From Petasospora fabianii (Eukaryota; Ascomycota; Saccharomycetes; Phaffomycetales; Wickerhamomycetaceae), in the NCBI GenBank assembly GCA_022641835.1, contig CP048716.1:434001-498000 (forward strand): a DNA stretch of 64,000 bases, written 5' to 3'. The first letter of the stretch is position 1; each line of letters starts with the position of its first letter. This document shows positions 19,738 to 30,000 of the stretch, piece by piece. The notes beneath the pieces were generated by a model. The model saw only the letters and a program-made list of their open reading frames with translations, was not told the DNA's origin and ran no database searches. A program made the position numbers and the translations under genes.

Positions 19738-22470
19738 ATGAGCTCTGAGAACGAGAACATCCAGGTCGTGGTCAGATGCCGCGGGCGTAACGCCAAAGAG
19801 ACTAGCACGAAGAGCCCCGTCGTTGTCCATGTCGCCGATGGGGAGGGTGAAGAGGTGATTGTCAATGCCTCGGACGATACAGGTGTGACTGCACAATTGA
19901 ACTCCAAAGCATATCGATTCGACAATGTCTTTGGTCCAATTGCTGACCAGCAAGCCATCTTCCAGCGCGTCGCATCACCATTGTTTGACGAGTTCCTCAA
20001 AGGTTACAACTGCACGTTACTCGTCTACGGTATGACCTCCACGGGTAAGACATACACCATGTCTGGAGAGAATAAGATGATCGATGGTGAGCTTAGTGAC
20101 AAGGCTGGTATTATCCCACGCTTGATTATGAAGCTTTTCGATGTTCTCGAAGAGGCTGGAGATGACTACATTGTTAAATGTTCCTTTGTTGAGCTGTATA
20201 ACGAGGAGTTGAAAGATCTCTTGACAGACGATATGAACAAAAAGCTTCGCATTTTCGACCAAAAGAATGAGCCAGTCACTTCAATGGCTGGTAACAAGTC
20301 CGCCATCCACATTCAGAACCTACAAGAGGTCGTGTTACAAGACGCACCCCACGGATTGAAGACGCTCCAGAAGGGACTCAAGCTGAGGCAAGTTGCCGCC
20401 ACTAAGATGAATGACGTCTCGAGTCGATCTCACACAATCTTCACACTCAACCTCTTCAAGCAGAATAAAGACACGGGTGACTTATTCCGCTTATCCAAGA
20501 TGAACTTAGTGGATCTCGCCGGTTCAGAGAACATCAGCAGGTCTGGTGCACTCAACCAACGTGCCAAAGAGGCCGGATCCATCAACCAGAGTTTACTCAC
20601 ATTGGGGAGAGTCATCAATCTGCTTGTGGAAAAGAATAACCAGCATATACCGTACAGGGAATCCAAATTGACGCGGCTCTTGCAGGACTCATTAGGTGGT
20701 CAAACAAAGACGTGTTTGATAGCAACGATATCACCGGCAAAGATCAATTACGATGAGACGTTAAGTACATTGGAGTATGCTAGTAAAGCCAAGAGTATCC
20801 AGAATAAGCCACAGCTGGGTCTCACTCTTGGAAGAGAGATACTCTTGAAAGAGTTGAGTGCCCAATTGGCCAAAGTGAAGTCAGACTTGAGTGCTACAAG
20901 ACAGAAGGATGGTATGTTCATGGATAACGACAACTATCAAGAGCTCATGACAGATCTTCAAGAGTCCAAAACCACAATAGAAGAGTCGTTGAGAGAACAA
21001 GAAGTGTTGAAAAAGCAAAATGAACAACTAAGAACTCAGCTTAAGGAATCCGAAGCACAGAATATTCAACACATCACCATCATCAATACTCTCAATACCA
21101 CTATTGACTCATTACACAACAAGATTGACGAGCAGAAGGAGAATGAGAAGAACTTGATGAGCTCGAGCACAAAGTTCAAAACCATTATCGGCACGATAAA
21201 TGACAAGATCTCCAACTTGAAGACATTCGAAAATAAAACCAAAGCTGCGGTCTCAGATGCCATCGATACACATCTTGCCGTCTTAAAGAAAGACCTTACC
21301 GAAGTTATCGGAAAGTCGTCCAAGGTACATGGTGCTGACAAGTCTGTTACTGCTTTAGAGTCGGAGATTGAAAAGATGTCCTCTACTTTTAAGAAGACCA
21401 CATCGGATGCATGTGCCAATGTCCGCGAGATCCTAAGTGGCTTCCCAGATGTACTCGAAAACGTACAGTCCTCACTTGCTGACCTCTCTGCTACAATCAC
21501 CGAATTTGAGAATGTCATGAATGACCGCTTCTCAGACTTGTCGAAAGAGAACAATCAATTCAAATCTCTCCTCTCGGACTCCTTGTTCCACAACCACACT
21601 CACCTGGTCAAGGAAATTGTTACCAAGACCAATCAGCAACTTGAAGATGATGCCAACACCCTTCTCAATCAGTTCATTGACCTCATGAGAGAGAATAATA
21701 ACAAACAACAATCACTCGTGACAAATCAGATACAACAAGCTGTCGAAAAATCAATGCTTGCAGAGAAGGACCAATTGCGACCAGCACAAACGAAATGGGA
21801 CGAATCCACGAGGGGAATCATTAATAATTGTGATTCTCTTACCAAGAATGTTCAGAAAAAGTATGACGCCCAGCTGGCTGGTGTGACATCCAATATCCAG
21901 CACGTTCACAAGTTGACAAAGAGCTCTATGGTTTCCATTGATAAGGAACTCGAAAAGATTCCAAATGTCATTGACGGATTTGACAAGTCTAAGAATATCC
22001 GTGTCAGCCTTGATCATATAAAGAAAGATGGTGAACTTCATCAAAGTGCCATTGAGTCGCTTGCTCGTACGAAGGATTCTATCAACACCGTTGAGACCGT
22101 TTTGACTGAAAACGTTGTCAACCAAGTCAGTACTGAACAGATTGAGGAGAAGGACATGAGTCGTATGATTGACGAAATCGAGGTTGAACAAGCTGAGCTC
22201 AAGAAGAAGTTATTGCCAACCGGGAAGACACCAAAGAGAGAGCCACTCCAACTCCCAACCCATGAACGCTCTCAAAACCTCACAAGGTCACCTCCAAAGT
22301 TCCAGCTGATTGGTCAGAGGTTCCAAGAATCTGAAACGAGATTGAGTTCTGGATCTAGACTGGGTGTCAGAAAGAGAAAGTCCGATGATGAGATTAGCAG
22401 TGCTCAGAAAACGAAGTTACCGAAGCTAACGAAAAGCTTTGATTCACAGTCGAGGCTTGCCAGAAGATGA
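19738..22470 (+). CDS. CIN8: Kinesin-5 (BimC) spindle motor, Cin8/Kip1 type
   Basis: 910 residues. An N-terminal motor domain spans about residues 8-360, with P-loop Gly-Met-Thr-Ser-Thr-Gly-Lys-Thr-Tyr at 98-106, switch I Ser-Ser-Arg-Ser-His at 228-232 and switch II Asp-Leu-Ala-Gly-Ser-Glu at 259-264. The Met-Thr-Ser form of the P-loop is typical of yeast kinesin-5. A neck and long coiled coil follow, then a basic Ser/Pro tail with Leu-Thr-Arg-Ser-Pro-Pro. Kinesin-5 tetramers cross-link and slide antiparallel microtubules to build and elongate the spindle. The large loop-8 insert of S. cerevisiae Cin8 is absent. I name it CIN8 from the NPR2 neighbour; KIP1 is the alternative. Confidence 0.9.
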   Translation: MSSENENIQVVVRCRGRNAKETSTKSPVVVHVADGEGEEVIVNASDDTGVTAQLNSKAYRFDNVFGPIADQQAIFQRVASPLFDEFLKGYNCTLLVYGMTSTGKTYTMSGENKMIDGELSDKAGIIPRLIMKLFDVLEEAGDDYIVKCSFVELYNEELKDLLTDDMNKKLRIFDQKNEPVTSMAGNKSAIHIQNLQEVVLQDAPHGLKTLQKGLKLRQVAATKMNDVSSRSHTIFTLNLFKQNKDTGDLFRLSKMNLVDLAGSENISRSGALNQRAKEAGSINQSLLTLGRVINLLVEKNNQHIPYRESKLTRLLQDSLGGQTKTCLIATISPAKINYDETLSTLEYASKAKSIQNKPQLGLTLGREILLKELSAQLAKVKSDLSATRQKDGMFMDNDNYQELMTDLQESKTTIEESLREQEVLKKQNEQLRTQLKESEAQNIQHITIINTLNTTIDSLHNKIDEQKENEKNLMSSSTKFKTIIGTINDKISNLKTFENKTKAAVSDAIDTHLAVLKKDLTEVIGKSSKVHGADKSVTALESEIEKMSSTFKKTTSDACANVREILSGFPDVLENVQSSLADLSATITEFENVMNDRFSDLSKENNQFKSLLSDSLFHNHTHLVKEIVTKTNQQLEDDANTLLNQFIDLMRENNNKQQSLVTNQIQQAVEKSMLAEKDQLRPAQTKWDESTRGIINNCDSLTKNVQKKYDAQLAGVTSNIQHVHKLTKSSMVSIDKELEKIPNVIDGFDKSKNIRVSLDHIKKDGELHQSAIESLARTKDSINTVETVLTENVVNQVSTEQIEEKDMSRMIDEIEVEQAELKKKLLPTGKTPKREPLQLPTHERSQNLTRSPPKFQLIGQRFQESETRLSSGSRLGVRKRKSDDEISSAQKTKLPKLTKSFDSQSRLARR

Positions 22471-22724
22471 AAAAAGAAAATGTTATGATACCATTTGACA
22501 CAACTATGTGTCTCCTTAATAATAGAATGTTTTATGTTCCTTTTGTACTCGTTTTATTCATCAAGTATACATCATTAGATCAAATTCCGCGAAAGTCCGT
22601 CAGCTCCGAACCCATCACAATTTTTCCCGCTTCAGCCCGTACAGGACTCTTCTCTAAACGTTGTATTTTTTGATTCGATCAACCGACTCTGCGGAATCGT
22701 TCATCTCTACTGGCATATTAGAGA

Positions 22725-24269
22725 ATGTTTGAGCAGCAGATATACGACCGAGATCAGCAGACGGTCCGCAGGCTGCTGCTGCGACATAAGAGACGGCTTC
22801 AACGAGAGTACAGCACCAAATCACGAGAAGCAAGACGCATCAGGAAGTCATCACGGCCGAATTCTAACACAGAGAAAGCACATGTTGTTGATTATGATAA
22901 TTCAGACAAACGATTTACCAGGAAAATAAGTGCAGTGATGCCCGAAGAAACGTTCGAGCACTGGATTTGTCAGAAGAAGCTGAACAAACATGTTGAAAGA
23001 CATATTGTCCAGGCATCGGTGGATAGGGCCACTGTCAAGAAAAGTCGTCACAATGATCTTGAGTCAACTGAACTTGAACGTGCATTACGATCAGACTCTG
23101 AATCTTCTGAGGATGAAAACGACTTGATAGATGAAAACGAAGAACATGGAGAGGATGATCCCGACTTCAAAGGTAGTGGTGGAATTACCAAAATGCATCT
23201 GGATCTTATCAAAAACGATATCAAAGAAGGGAAACTCTTCACAAATGACGTTGCCACAAGGGTCATCCTTCAGAAGCAGGGACTTGAAATCCTTCCAAGG
23301 CAAACTAGAGCCCTTCGTCATCATGATCGAAAGGTTGAACAACTTTCGACCAACTCCTCTACACTCACCCGTCAGCTTACCACAGTACTGGATCTCCTCC
23401 ATATCAACATTCTACGCAAAAAATGGGAGCTGGCATACAAGTGCTTTCTTGCAGTTGTTCATTTCCAAAAATTCGACCTCCGTTCAGTATGGTATCTAGG
23501 TCTTGAGGTGCTCACGAGATTAGGAGAGCAAAGATTCTTGGAAGCCCATCCGGACGCTTCAGAGCACGAACTCCGCACCTATGGAGCTCTCAACGATGTG
23601 CCAATGACAATCACCAAAGATGAACAGTTTCTGAGATGGCTTGAATCGACATATCGTCCCAAGCGTGGTTATAGCTCGAACGCAGTTTACAGGGAGTTTG
23701 CATACAGGGCTGGAACCAAAGATACGCCTTCGATGTATGTTACTACCTTGATCTGGACCATGGTTATGAAGCAAAGGTTTGATGAAGCCCTTGAAAAGCT
23801 AGATGAACTGTTGATGACGAAGCCCTACTTGGATGATGGTACATACCACTTCTTGAAAGGTTTGTCTTATCAAGTTCAAGCTTCTGGTTTGGTCAGAGAA
23901 GCTGAGATTGATAAGTTTAGGGTTCAGGATTTGCTCGACAAGGCTGAGAGAAGCTATGTTGACGCTAAGACCCATGGTGTGGAATATCCTGAGAAACTTT
24001 TTGCTGTTGAACTCAAGATGATCAGGGCCTCTATCGAAGAAGATAATAACGATGAGCAAGATTCCTCCGATGAGGACGAACAGAAGTTCATGGATGCGAG
24101 CGAGTACATGGACATTGATCAATACAGCGACAATGACGCATCAAATGACTATACTGCTAAGGCTGAACTCTCAGACCAAGAGAGGTCAGGGCCCAACGAT
24201 GCACAAGACCCAGGGTTTGGATATAGCGATGCTGACTTCTCCAAAATTCGGTCTTTAATCTTTAAATAA
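22725..24269 (+). CDS. RRN11: RNA polymerase I core factor subunit Rrn11
   Basis: 514 residues. Rrn11 works with Rrn6 and Rrn7 in the core factor that recruits RNA polymerase I to the rDNA promoter. The best match is the central TPR-like block Leu-Asp-Leu-Leu-His-Ile-Asn ... Trp-Glu-Leu-Ala-Tyr-Lys-Cys-Phe ... Leu-Arg-Ser-Val-Trp-Tyr-Leu-Gly-Leu-Glu-Val-Leu, which I recognise from S. cerevisiae Rrn11. The start Met-Phe-Glu and the overall length (507 in S. cerevisiae) also agree. The N-terminus is basic with an acidic Ser/Asp/Glu stretch near residues 125-150; the C-terminus is acidic. Tandem after the kinesin gene with a 254-base gap. Confidence 0.85.
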   Translation: MFEQQIYDRDQQTVRRLLLRHKRRLQREYSTKSREARRIRKSSRPNSNTEKAHVVDYDNSDKRFTRKISAVMPEETFEHWICQKKLNKHVERHIVQASVDRATVKKSRHNDLESTELERALRSDSESSEDENDLIDENEEHGEDDPDFKGSGGITKMHLDLIKNDIKEGKLFTNDVATRVILQKQGLEILPRQTRALRHHDRKVEQLSTNSSTLTRQLTTVLDLLHINILRKKWELAYKCFLAVVHFQKFDLRSVWYLGLEVLTRLGEQRFLEAHPDASEHELRTYGALNDVPMTITKDEQFLRWLESTYRPKRGYSSNAVYREFAYRAGTKDTPSMYVTTLIWTMVMKQRFDEALEKLDELLMTKPYLDDGTYHFLKGLSYQVQASGLVREAEIDKFRVQDLLDKAERSYVDAKTHGVEYPEKLFAVELKMIRASIEEDNNDEQDSSDEDEQKFMDASEYMDIDQYSDNDASNDYTAKAELSDQERSGPNDAQDPGFGYSDADFSKIRSLIFK

Positions 24270-24401
24270 CGACATTTACGACTAACAATTGCATTGAATC
24301 AACACTCCTCAAACTTATGAAGCGTTCAATATAATCTACATTTTGCATATCTTTACTCTTAAAACATCCAAACTTTGTAGCATTATTCATGATCAAATCC
24401 C

Positions 24402-24989
24402 TCAATTATGTAACGGTGTCCCAGCCCTACTCACATCTGGGCTACTAACCATACTCGACGGCACATCTGGGCTCTGTTCCCTCGATTCCATCACACTATC
24501 ATCATCTTTCAAATCCAATTTTTTGTTATTCAGCTTGATTTGGATTTTCAATGGTGGATGATTTGTATTCTCGTCATTAGTCTCCTCTTCAATCTCCTCA
24601 TCAGCACCATCCTCCTTCTTAATATCCTTAGATCCCATTCCAGTCCACGAGCTGAATTTCATATAGTAGCCTGTGAAACTCTGGATATTGATTGGCTTCT
24701 TAGTCCACCGACGCACTGGTTTCCCACTCTTGTCAAGTTTGAAGTCCTCCGCATTGACAACTTTTGACAAATTTGATGACTTTGTAGATGGTGCAGGCGT
24801 GCTTTCTGATGTCTTTGGCGTCTCTGGGGTTGGGGAGGCATTCAATGACGAAGCTGGTGCTGGTTTCTTAACCTTGAGCTTCGCTTTCGCAGGCGTTGCG
24901 TTCGTTGTGAGTGAATGAGAGGGAACATCAGGAAGCTCACGAAGCTTGTCGCTCGAGAGTTTCAGTTTAACCACCAGTGATTTGGCCAT
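24402..24989 (-). CDS. IES4: INO80 complex subunit Ies4
   Basis: 195 residues, longer than the 116 of S. cerevisiae Ies4. The conserved core reads Arg-Arg-Trp-Thr-Lys-Lys-Pro-Ile-Asn-Ile-Gln-Ser-Phe-Thr-Gly-Tyr near residues 93-108, followed by Phe-Ser-Ser-Trp. It matches the Trp ... Ile-Lys-Ser-Phe-Ser-Gly-Tyr ... Phe-Thr-Gly-Trp block of Ies4. Flanks are low complexity: an Ala/Pro/Thr-rich N-terminal half and an acidic C-terminus with Ser-Pro sites. Ies4 is an accessory subunit of the INO80 nucleosome remodeller and a checkpoint-kinase target in S. cerevisiae. The nearby MSB1-like gene repeats the IES4/MSB1 neighbourhood of S. cerevisiae. Confidence 0.82.
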   Translation of the reverse strand: MAKSLVVKLKLSSDKLRELPDVPSHSLTTNATPAKAKLKVKKPAPASSLNASPTPETPKTSESTPAPSTKSSNLSKVVNAEDFKLDKSGKPVRRWTKKPINIQSFTGYYMKFSSWTGMGSKDIKKEDGADEEIEEETNDENTNHPPLKIQIKLNNKKLDLKDDDSVMESREQSPDVPSSMVSSPDVSRAGTPLHN

Positions 24990-25506
24990 TTTATGTTGAG
25001 ATTATAAATTCTGAGTGAGTGACAGGCGTCTGGGAGATCCTCTTATGGGTCTTGGGATTCTTGGGTAAGCAAACACGTTGCAGTTGATGTTGAAGTGTGT
25101 GGGTATGGAGAAGTTGGCGACTCAACCAGTTTCGCGTGCTGGGTAGTTTAGCCGGGTAACCCCAATATGTATGTGCTTTCGCCAAATGCCGAACTACTTG
25201 ACACATCTAGGATGATTACGTGTGCTTCTACTTGTGGTGTGTCCAAAAAAAAACGTCCTTATTAGTAAATATCCATACTAGTACAGCAATAAATCATAAC
25301 AGAGTCCAAAAACGAACAAAAAAGAGAGAGAATTGAAGGCCACAAGAATATCCCATATAGTAACCTGCACCGATCCTGTTAAGGTGCATCCTTCAAATAC
25401 CGTAATTAACCGTCCAACAAAGTAAGTAACCGTATAACAACCAATAATATAATCATAGAAAGTGAAATTGAATGATAAAAAGAGTGTGTAAGAGTTTGAG
25501 TAAACT
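24990..25506. other. Intergenic region IES4 / FUN19-like
   Basis: 517 bases holding the IES4 promoter and the FUN19-like 3' end. AT-rich, especially 25240-25500. No supported gene. Confidence 0.6.
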
Positions 25507-26586
25507 TCACTGCTGAGTAAACAAGGAGTCATCCAAAAGACCGAAGCTGTTGAATACCTCATAGAGTTTTGAAGCTTTGTTGACGTCAACTTGGCAAGCC
25601 TTCTGAGCGTCTGTCTTCTTGAAAGTCTCACCTGCGTATGTCTTTCTGGCTTTCTCGGCAAAGAAGCGCTTCTTATTTTCCAAGTACTGTTGTGGTGAGA
25701 AGTTGAAAGAAGAGACAATTGAGAGCTCACTTTCCGGGACCTTGTCGGCATCAACTGTGGACTTCAGGTCATGGAGCAGCGGAAGACCAATACGCTTAAT
25801 CTGCTTCTCAAACTGAGCTCTTGTAATGTGATCCATTGATGGAACAAAGTCTGGAATCTCCCAGACCTTAGAGCTGTGGATCTGTGAGACATTGGTGCAC
25901 AGTCTCAAGAACTCCTTCTTCGAAGCACCAGCAAATGAGCGTGGAGTAGACTGATTGAAAGATTCAGTACCCTTATTGAGTGAACTTAAGGTTGTGCCAA
26001 AATCCTCAAAGTCCAAGGTCTTTCTGGATCTTGTTGCGTAGGCACGGCCGCCTGTAACATAATTGGTCTTCTGAGTAGGAGCAGTATTCTCATCCTCTGA
26101 GTTGTAGATAGCGATACTTCTTCTTGGGGTGATAGCTGGAGGAATGAAAGGAGATGGATCTTCCTTGGAAGAAGTAACCTTTGCTACTCTTGGTTTCGAA
26201 ACCCTTGGGGCAATCAGTCTCTTGGCTGGCAGGGTTCTCTCAGTGTTGGAATGTCTGGCCTCGTAACTCTTCAAGAACGACTTAAGTCCCTTTCCTGCTC
26301 GGTTCTTTGGCCATGCATTGACCAACATGAAGCTGTCAGTCATCGCTGTTGCCTTTTGCGGGGCCTCGGAACCAATGAACTGCTTAGTCTCTGGTGAAGT
26401 CTTTGCGACTGCCAATGGAACTACTGCTGCTGCGGTAGCCTCCGCCTCCATATGACGACGTGTAGGAGAAACAGGAGGCGATGGGAGCAGCTCGGAGGAG
26501 ACTCCCTCTTGTTGAGGTCCAATAACGAGTGGTTTGGCTCTCAAGTTGGACTGCTTAGCAGAAGATGGGGAAGGCACAGTGGACAT
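25507..26586 (-). CDS. SWIRM-domain protein, Fun19 / YOR338W type
   Basis: 359 residues from the ATG at 26586; the open frame to 26736 reads through the leader. The C-terminal 95 residues form a SWIRM domain (Trp-Glu-Ile-Pro-Asp-Phe ... Phe-Ser-Pro-Gln-Gln-Tyr-Leu-Glu-Asn-Lys-Lys-Arg-Phe-Phe ... Leu-Tyr-Glu-Val-Phe-Asn-Ser-Phe-Gly-Leu-Leu). SWIRM domains bind DNA or nucleosomes and are found in Swi3, Rsc8 and Ada2. Unlike those, no SANT or zinc finger is present; the rest is Ser/Pro-rich and basic. This matches the yeast paralogs Fun19 and YOR338W, of unknown role. It sits between the MSB1-like and IES4 genes on the same strand. Two MCB-like boxes lie upstream. Confidence 0.75.
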   Translation of the reverse strand: MSTVPSPSSAKQSNLRAKPLVIGPQQEGVSSELLPSPPVSPTRRHMEAEATAAAVVPLAVAKTSPETKQFIGSEAPQKATAMTDSFMLVNAWPKNRAGKGLKSFLKSYEARHSNTERTLPAKRLIAPRVSKPRVAKVTSSKEDPSPFIPPAITPRRSIAIYNSEDENTAPTQKTNYVTGGRAYATRSRKTLDFEDFGTTLSSLNKGTESFNQSTPRSFAGASKKEFLRLCTNVSQIHSSKVWEIPDFVPSMDHITRAQFEKQIKRIGLPLLHDLKSTVDADKVPESELSIVSSFNFSPQQYLENKKRFFAEKARKTYAGETFKKTDAQKACQVDVNKASKLYEVFNSFGLLDDSLFTQQ

Positions 26587-27096
26587 ATTGCGTGCAGTGT
26601 GGGGACGACCTCTGTTCTCTTTCGTTGTGTGTAGCGAGTGTGTCAGGGCTGTGGTCTCTGTCGTAATGGTCCTCTTATATGAGCAAAGATCTGCTATACT
26701 GTCTCGGTGCCTTTTGGGGAGGTTGAATCCTCTCATTTGTGGTGAGCTCTTATTTTTTTATAGATTTCGTGTGTCATGTTTTGTTTACACAACAAACAAA
26801 AACGCGCGCGACATGACGCGTCCTGATAAGAAATTTTGACACATAGCGACGCGTCAGGCATGAGACATCAGCCGCAAGTCGATACTCTACATATACTGTC
26901 GACGGAATGCGTATAAAGTCGTTGTCATAAGTCAGCGTTATTTACAAAGGGGTAGTGTCAACAAAACAACACTGGTGTGGCAACACCAGCCAGTAAAACA
27001 AAGATGAAACATCTGCATATGAGCAACATGAAACACACAATCGATCCACGCAAGACATCGGCATACAGGATACGAAACGCAGCCGCGTCACGCATC
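26587..27096. other. Intergenic region with MCB and forkhead-type sites
   Basis: 510 bases: the FUN19-like promoter and the 3' flank of the MSB1-like gene. Contains a forkhead-type site (minus strand, 26781-26788) and two ACGCGT boxes. No supported gene. Confidence 0.6.
26816..26854. promoter_or_regulatory. Paired MCB boxes upstream of FUN19-like gene
   Basis: ACGCGT at 26816-26821 and 26849-26854, both within the palindrome GACGCGTC, 33 bases apart and 230-268 bases before the FUN19-like start. This fits the MBF (Mbp1/Swi6) consensus and suggests G1/S expression; inferred. Confidence 0.45.
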
Positions 27097-30000
27097 TCAG
27101 ATACCGAAATCGCCCTGTGTCAAGGCATTACGCATGTTCTTCTTGTCCATCTTCTTGGCAGCTCTATGAGTAGCCACACCTGAGGGAATACCGGCCATAG
27201 CCATCTCGCTTGCAGTAGGCTTCGTACTAGTTTTGGAACTTGAGACTGAGCCTGGACCCGGTGGATAGTAGCCCTGTGGTGGTGGATACCAGCCCTGTGG
27301 TGGGTAACCCTGTGGTGGATATCCCTGTGGTGGATAACCTTGTGGCGGATAGCCTTGTGGTGGATAACCCTGTGGTGGATAGCCCTGCGGTGGATAACCT
27401 TGTGGTGGGTAGCCATGTGGAGGATAACCCTGAGGTGGGTAACCCTGTGGTGGGTAGCCCTGTGGTGGTGGGTAGTATCCCTGTGGAGGACCACTGTGCT
27501 GTGGGGATCTCCCTCTTGGACGGCCCGGTGATGTGCCTGGACGAACCGGTGGGTATTGGTCTTGACCTCCTGTTGCGGATCTGGCTCTTCCACTGTTGGC
27601 TGGGGAGTTCTGGTGAGGAGCGCCTTGTGGCACCGTGAGAGACTGTGCACTGGAGTTACCATTACGTTGAGCGTATGGGGCCGGTGGGATGTTCTGTGGA
27701 TGAGGTGGATGGACGGATGGCTTACCATAACCGTTCTGAGACGATGGTGGTGGTGGATATGCTCCACCCTGTTGGCGGTACGGAGATGAAGAGCCACGAG
27801 ACTCAAAGCTAGAAGCTGGGGACATACGATGTGCTCCGGAATGATCACCAGACTGAGGAGGAGCCAAGTTCTGTGGACGATTTGGTGTCGTAAATTGGTG
27901 GCCACCATTGTTTGCAACACTTTGTCCCACTGGGGAAACAGCACCGTATGGACCGGAGCCCGGTGGACCTTTCTGGGGGGTAACGGCAGCGTTCTGGCCA
28001 ACAACTGGTCTGTTAGGAGATGACTGACGGTTCTGTGGATTCTGTGGAGAGGGCTGACGGTTCTGAGGAGATGGCTGGCGTTTTTGTTGAGATGGATAGT
28101 GAGCTTGAACAGGTTGTGGTGGGTAGTGCTGAGGCTGCAACTGCGATTGCGGTGGACCTTGGGCGGACTGTGGTGGATATTGAGGTTGCTGTGGTGGCGC
28201 CTGTTGCTTTTGCTGCTTTTGTGGTGATGGTTGCACGTATCCATATTCTTGCTGTGGTTCCACACCCTGACTCAATCTCTGCTTATCACGAACTGGTGAA
28301 GTAGCTGGAGCCTTTCTCTGAGATCTTGGAACGCTCTGTGGCACAGAGCCCTCAGGACTGACATGGCGTACCTGTGTCGGTAACGAATCGGTGTGTTCAC
28401 CTTTTCCAGGGCTCAGCACCGGAACAGGATCAATGGACTGCCTTGACACGTTACCATTTGGAGAAACTGGAAGTGCTTTCTGTTGCAACAATGGGGACTT
28501 TGGCAATGGAGATGGAACGTCTGGAACATCATCGAAATCTGGTTCTGGAATGTATCTTGCATCACTGAGTGAAAGTGCCATAGAGGCTTTCATCTGTGCA
28601 GCCCTAATGGCATCCATGGTCTGGGTAGAGTTCTGGGTAGAATTTTTCACAGGAGAACCTTGCTGAGATCCCTTCTGCGGACTCGATGTAGTACTGATCT
28701 GATATGAATCAATAATACTCTCAGGATATTTCCCAGAGTTTCTGTCCTCACGATGTGAGCTCTGGTTGCCCTGGGGACTCATTCTCTCTGGACTCTTCAT
28801 CTCACTAGCATCCGTGTACGGAGTCTCCCCTCTCTGCAAGGTCTCGGTGGAGTAGAAGCTATCATGTGCAGTCGTAGCATGAGAATATCTCTGATCGGAT
28901 GGGTATTCATCAGTCTGTCGACGATATTCCTGATACTCGTCCTGCTGGTGCTGCTGTTGCTGGTGCTGCTGTGACTGATACTCGAGATCGTCAATCATAC
29001 TTCTTCCCTGAACATGACCACCACCAACCTCCTGACTCTGTCTCTTTGGCTGAGGCACATGAATCATAGGAACGTCCTCCTTCTTAACATAACCCTCGGT
29101 TTCAACAGGGTGTCCATTCGTACCTGGTATTGTATTAGTAAACATCTGTGGACCGTTGTCAGTTTCAGTAGTCTGTGGGAAGGATGGGGTGTTGATAGCT
29201 GTAGGAGTAGGACCATAGACGCTCGATCCAGAGGCTGATTGTAAATCTTGTTCAATGACTGGTGTAGGTGGTTTACGACGTGGCTTCTCACTACCGACAT
29301 CAAGAAGCGATAGTAAAGCCTTCGATACTGGTGTTGGTGGCTGTGGCTCAGAGTACTGGTGTTGTTGTTGCTGGACTGATTGCTGAACCTGTTCATCATA
29401 TTGCTGCTGCTGCTGCTGCTGTTGAATAGGCTGGCCGTACTCGTGTTGCGATGGCTCCTCGTAGGGCTGCTGCTGACCATACTCCTGGCCCCCATCATAC
29501 TGTGAATACCCATTCTGATTCACTTGCTCATTCTGTGGCAGAGGAATCTCCACGTCCCACATCGGAGCATGTTGTTGCTTACCGAGTTTTGTCTCCACTT
29601 GGCCAACCTGCACCGTCATATGATCCACCATTGATGTCAGATTCTCAATAGAGCGTCTGTATTCGACAGTATTGTATGGTTGTGCTGGTGGTTCCATGTA
29701 GTTGTTGTTGCTGTTGTCATCATAGGAATGATCAATCTGCGCAACAGCCTGTTGGATATCATGGGTAGTGTTTTGGTTTGGATGTGGTGGGGCAAGGGAT
29801 CTGCGTGGTTCAGAAGACCAGTAGTTGTACTCCTGATCTTGATGCTGGTCGTAGTGGTATTGTGGGTATGCGTTGGACTGTGGAGCAAGAGAGTGGTACT
29901 GTTCTTGTGGAGCAGTGTTGGAAGGGTTTGATACGGTCTGATCATCAAAGCCAAAGCTTTCAAGAGGTATACTGAGTCTGTACTGATTCGTCTCAATCTC

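Noticed and set aside
27120-28265. 381-codon second frame inside the MSB1-like gene
   Set aside because: It is a +1 reading of the repeat-rich tail, giving His/Arg-rich low-complexity sequence. The main frame has the Msb1 domain and a clean tail.
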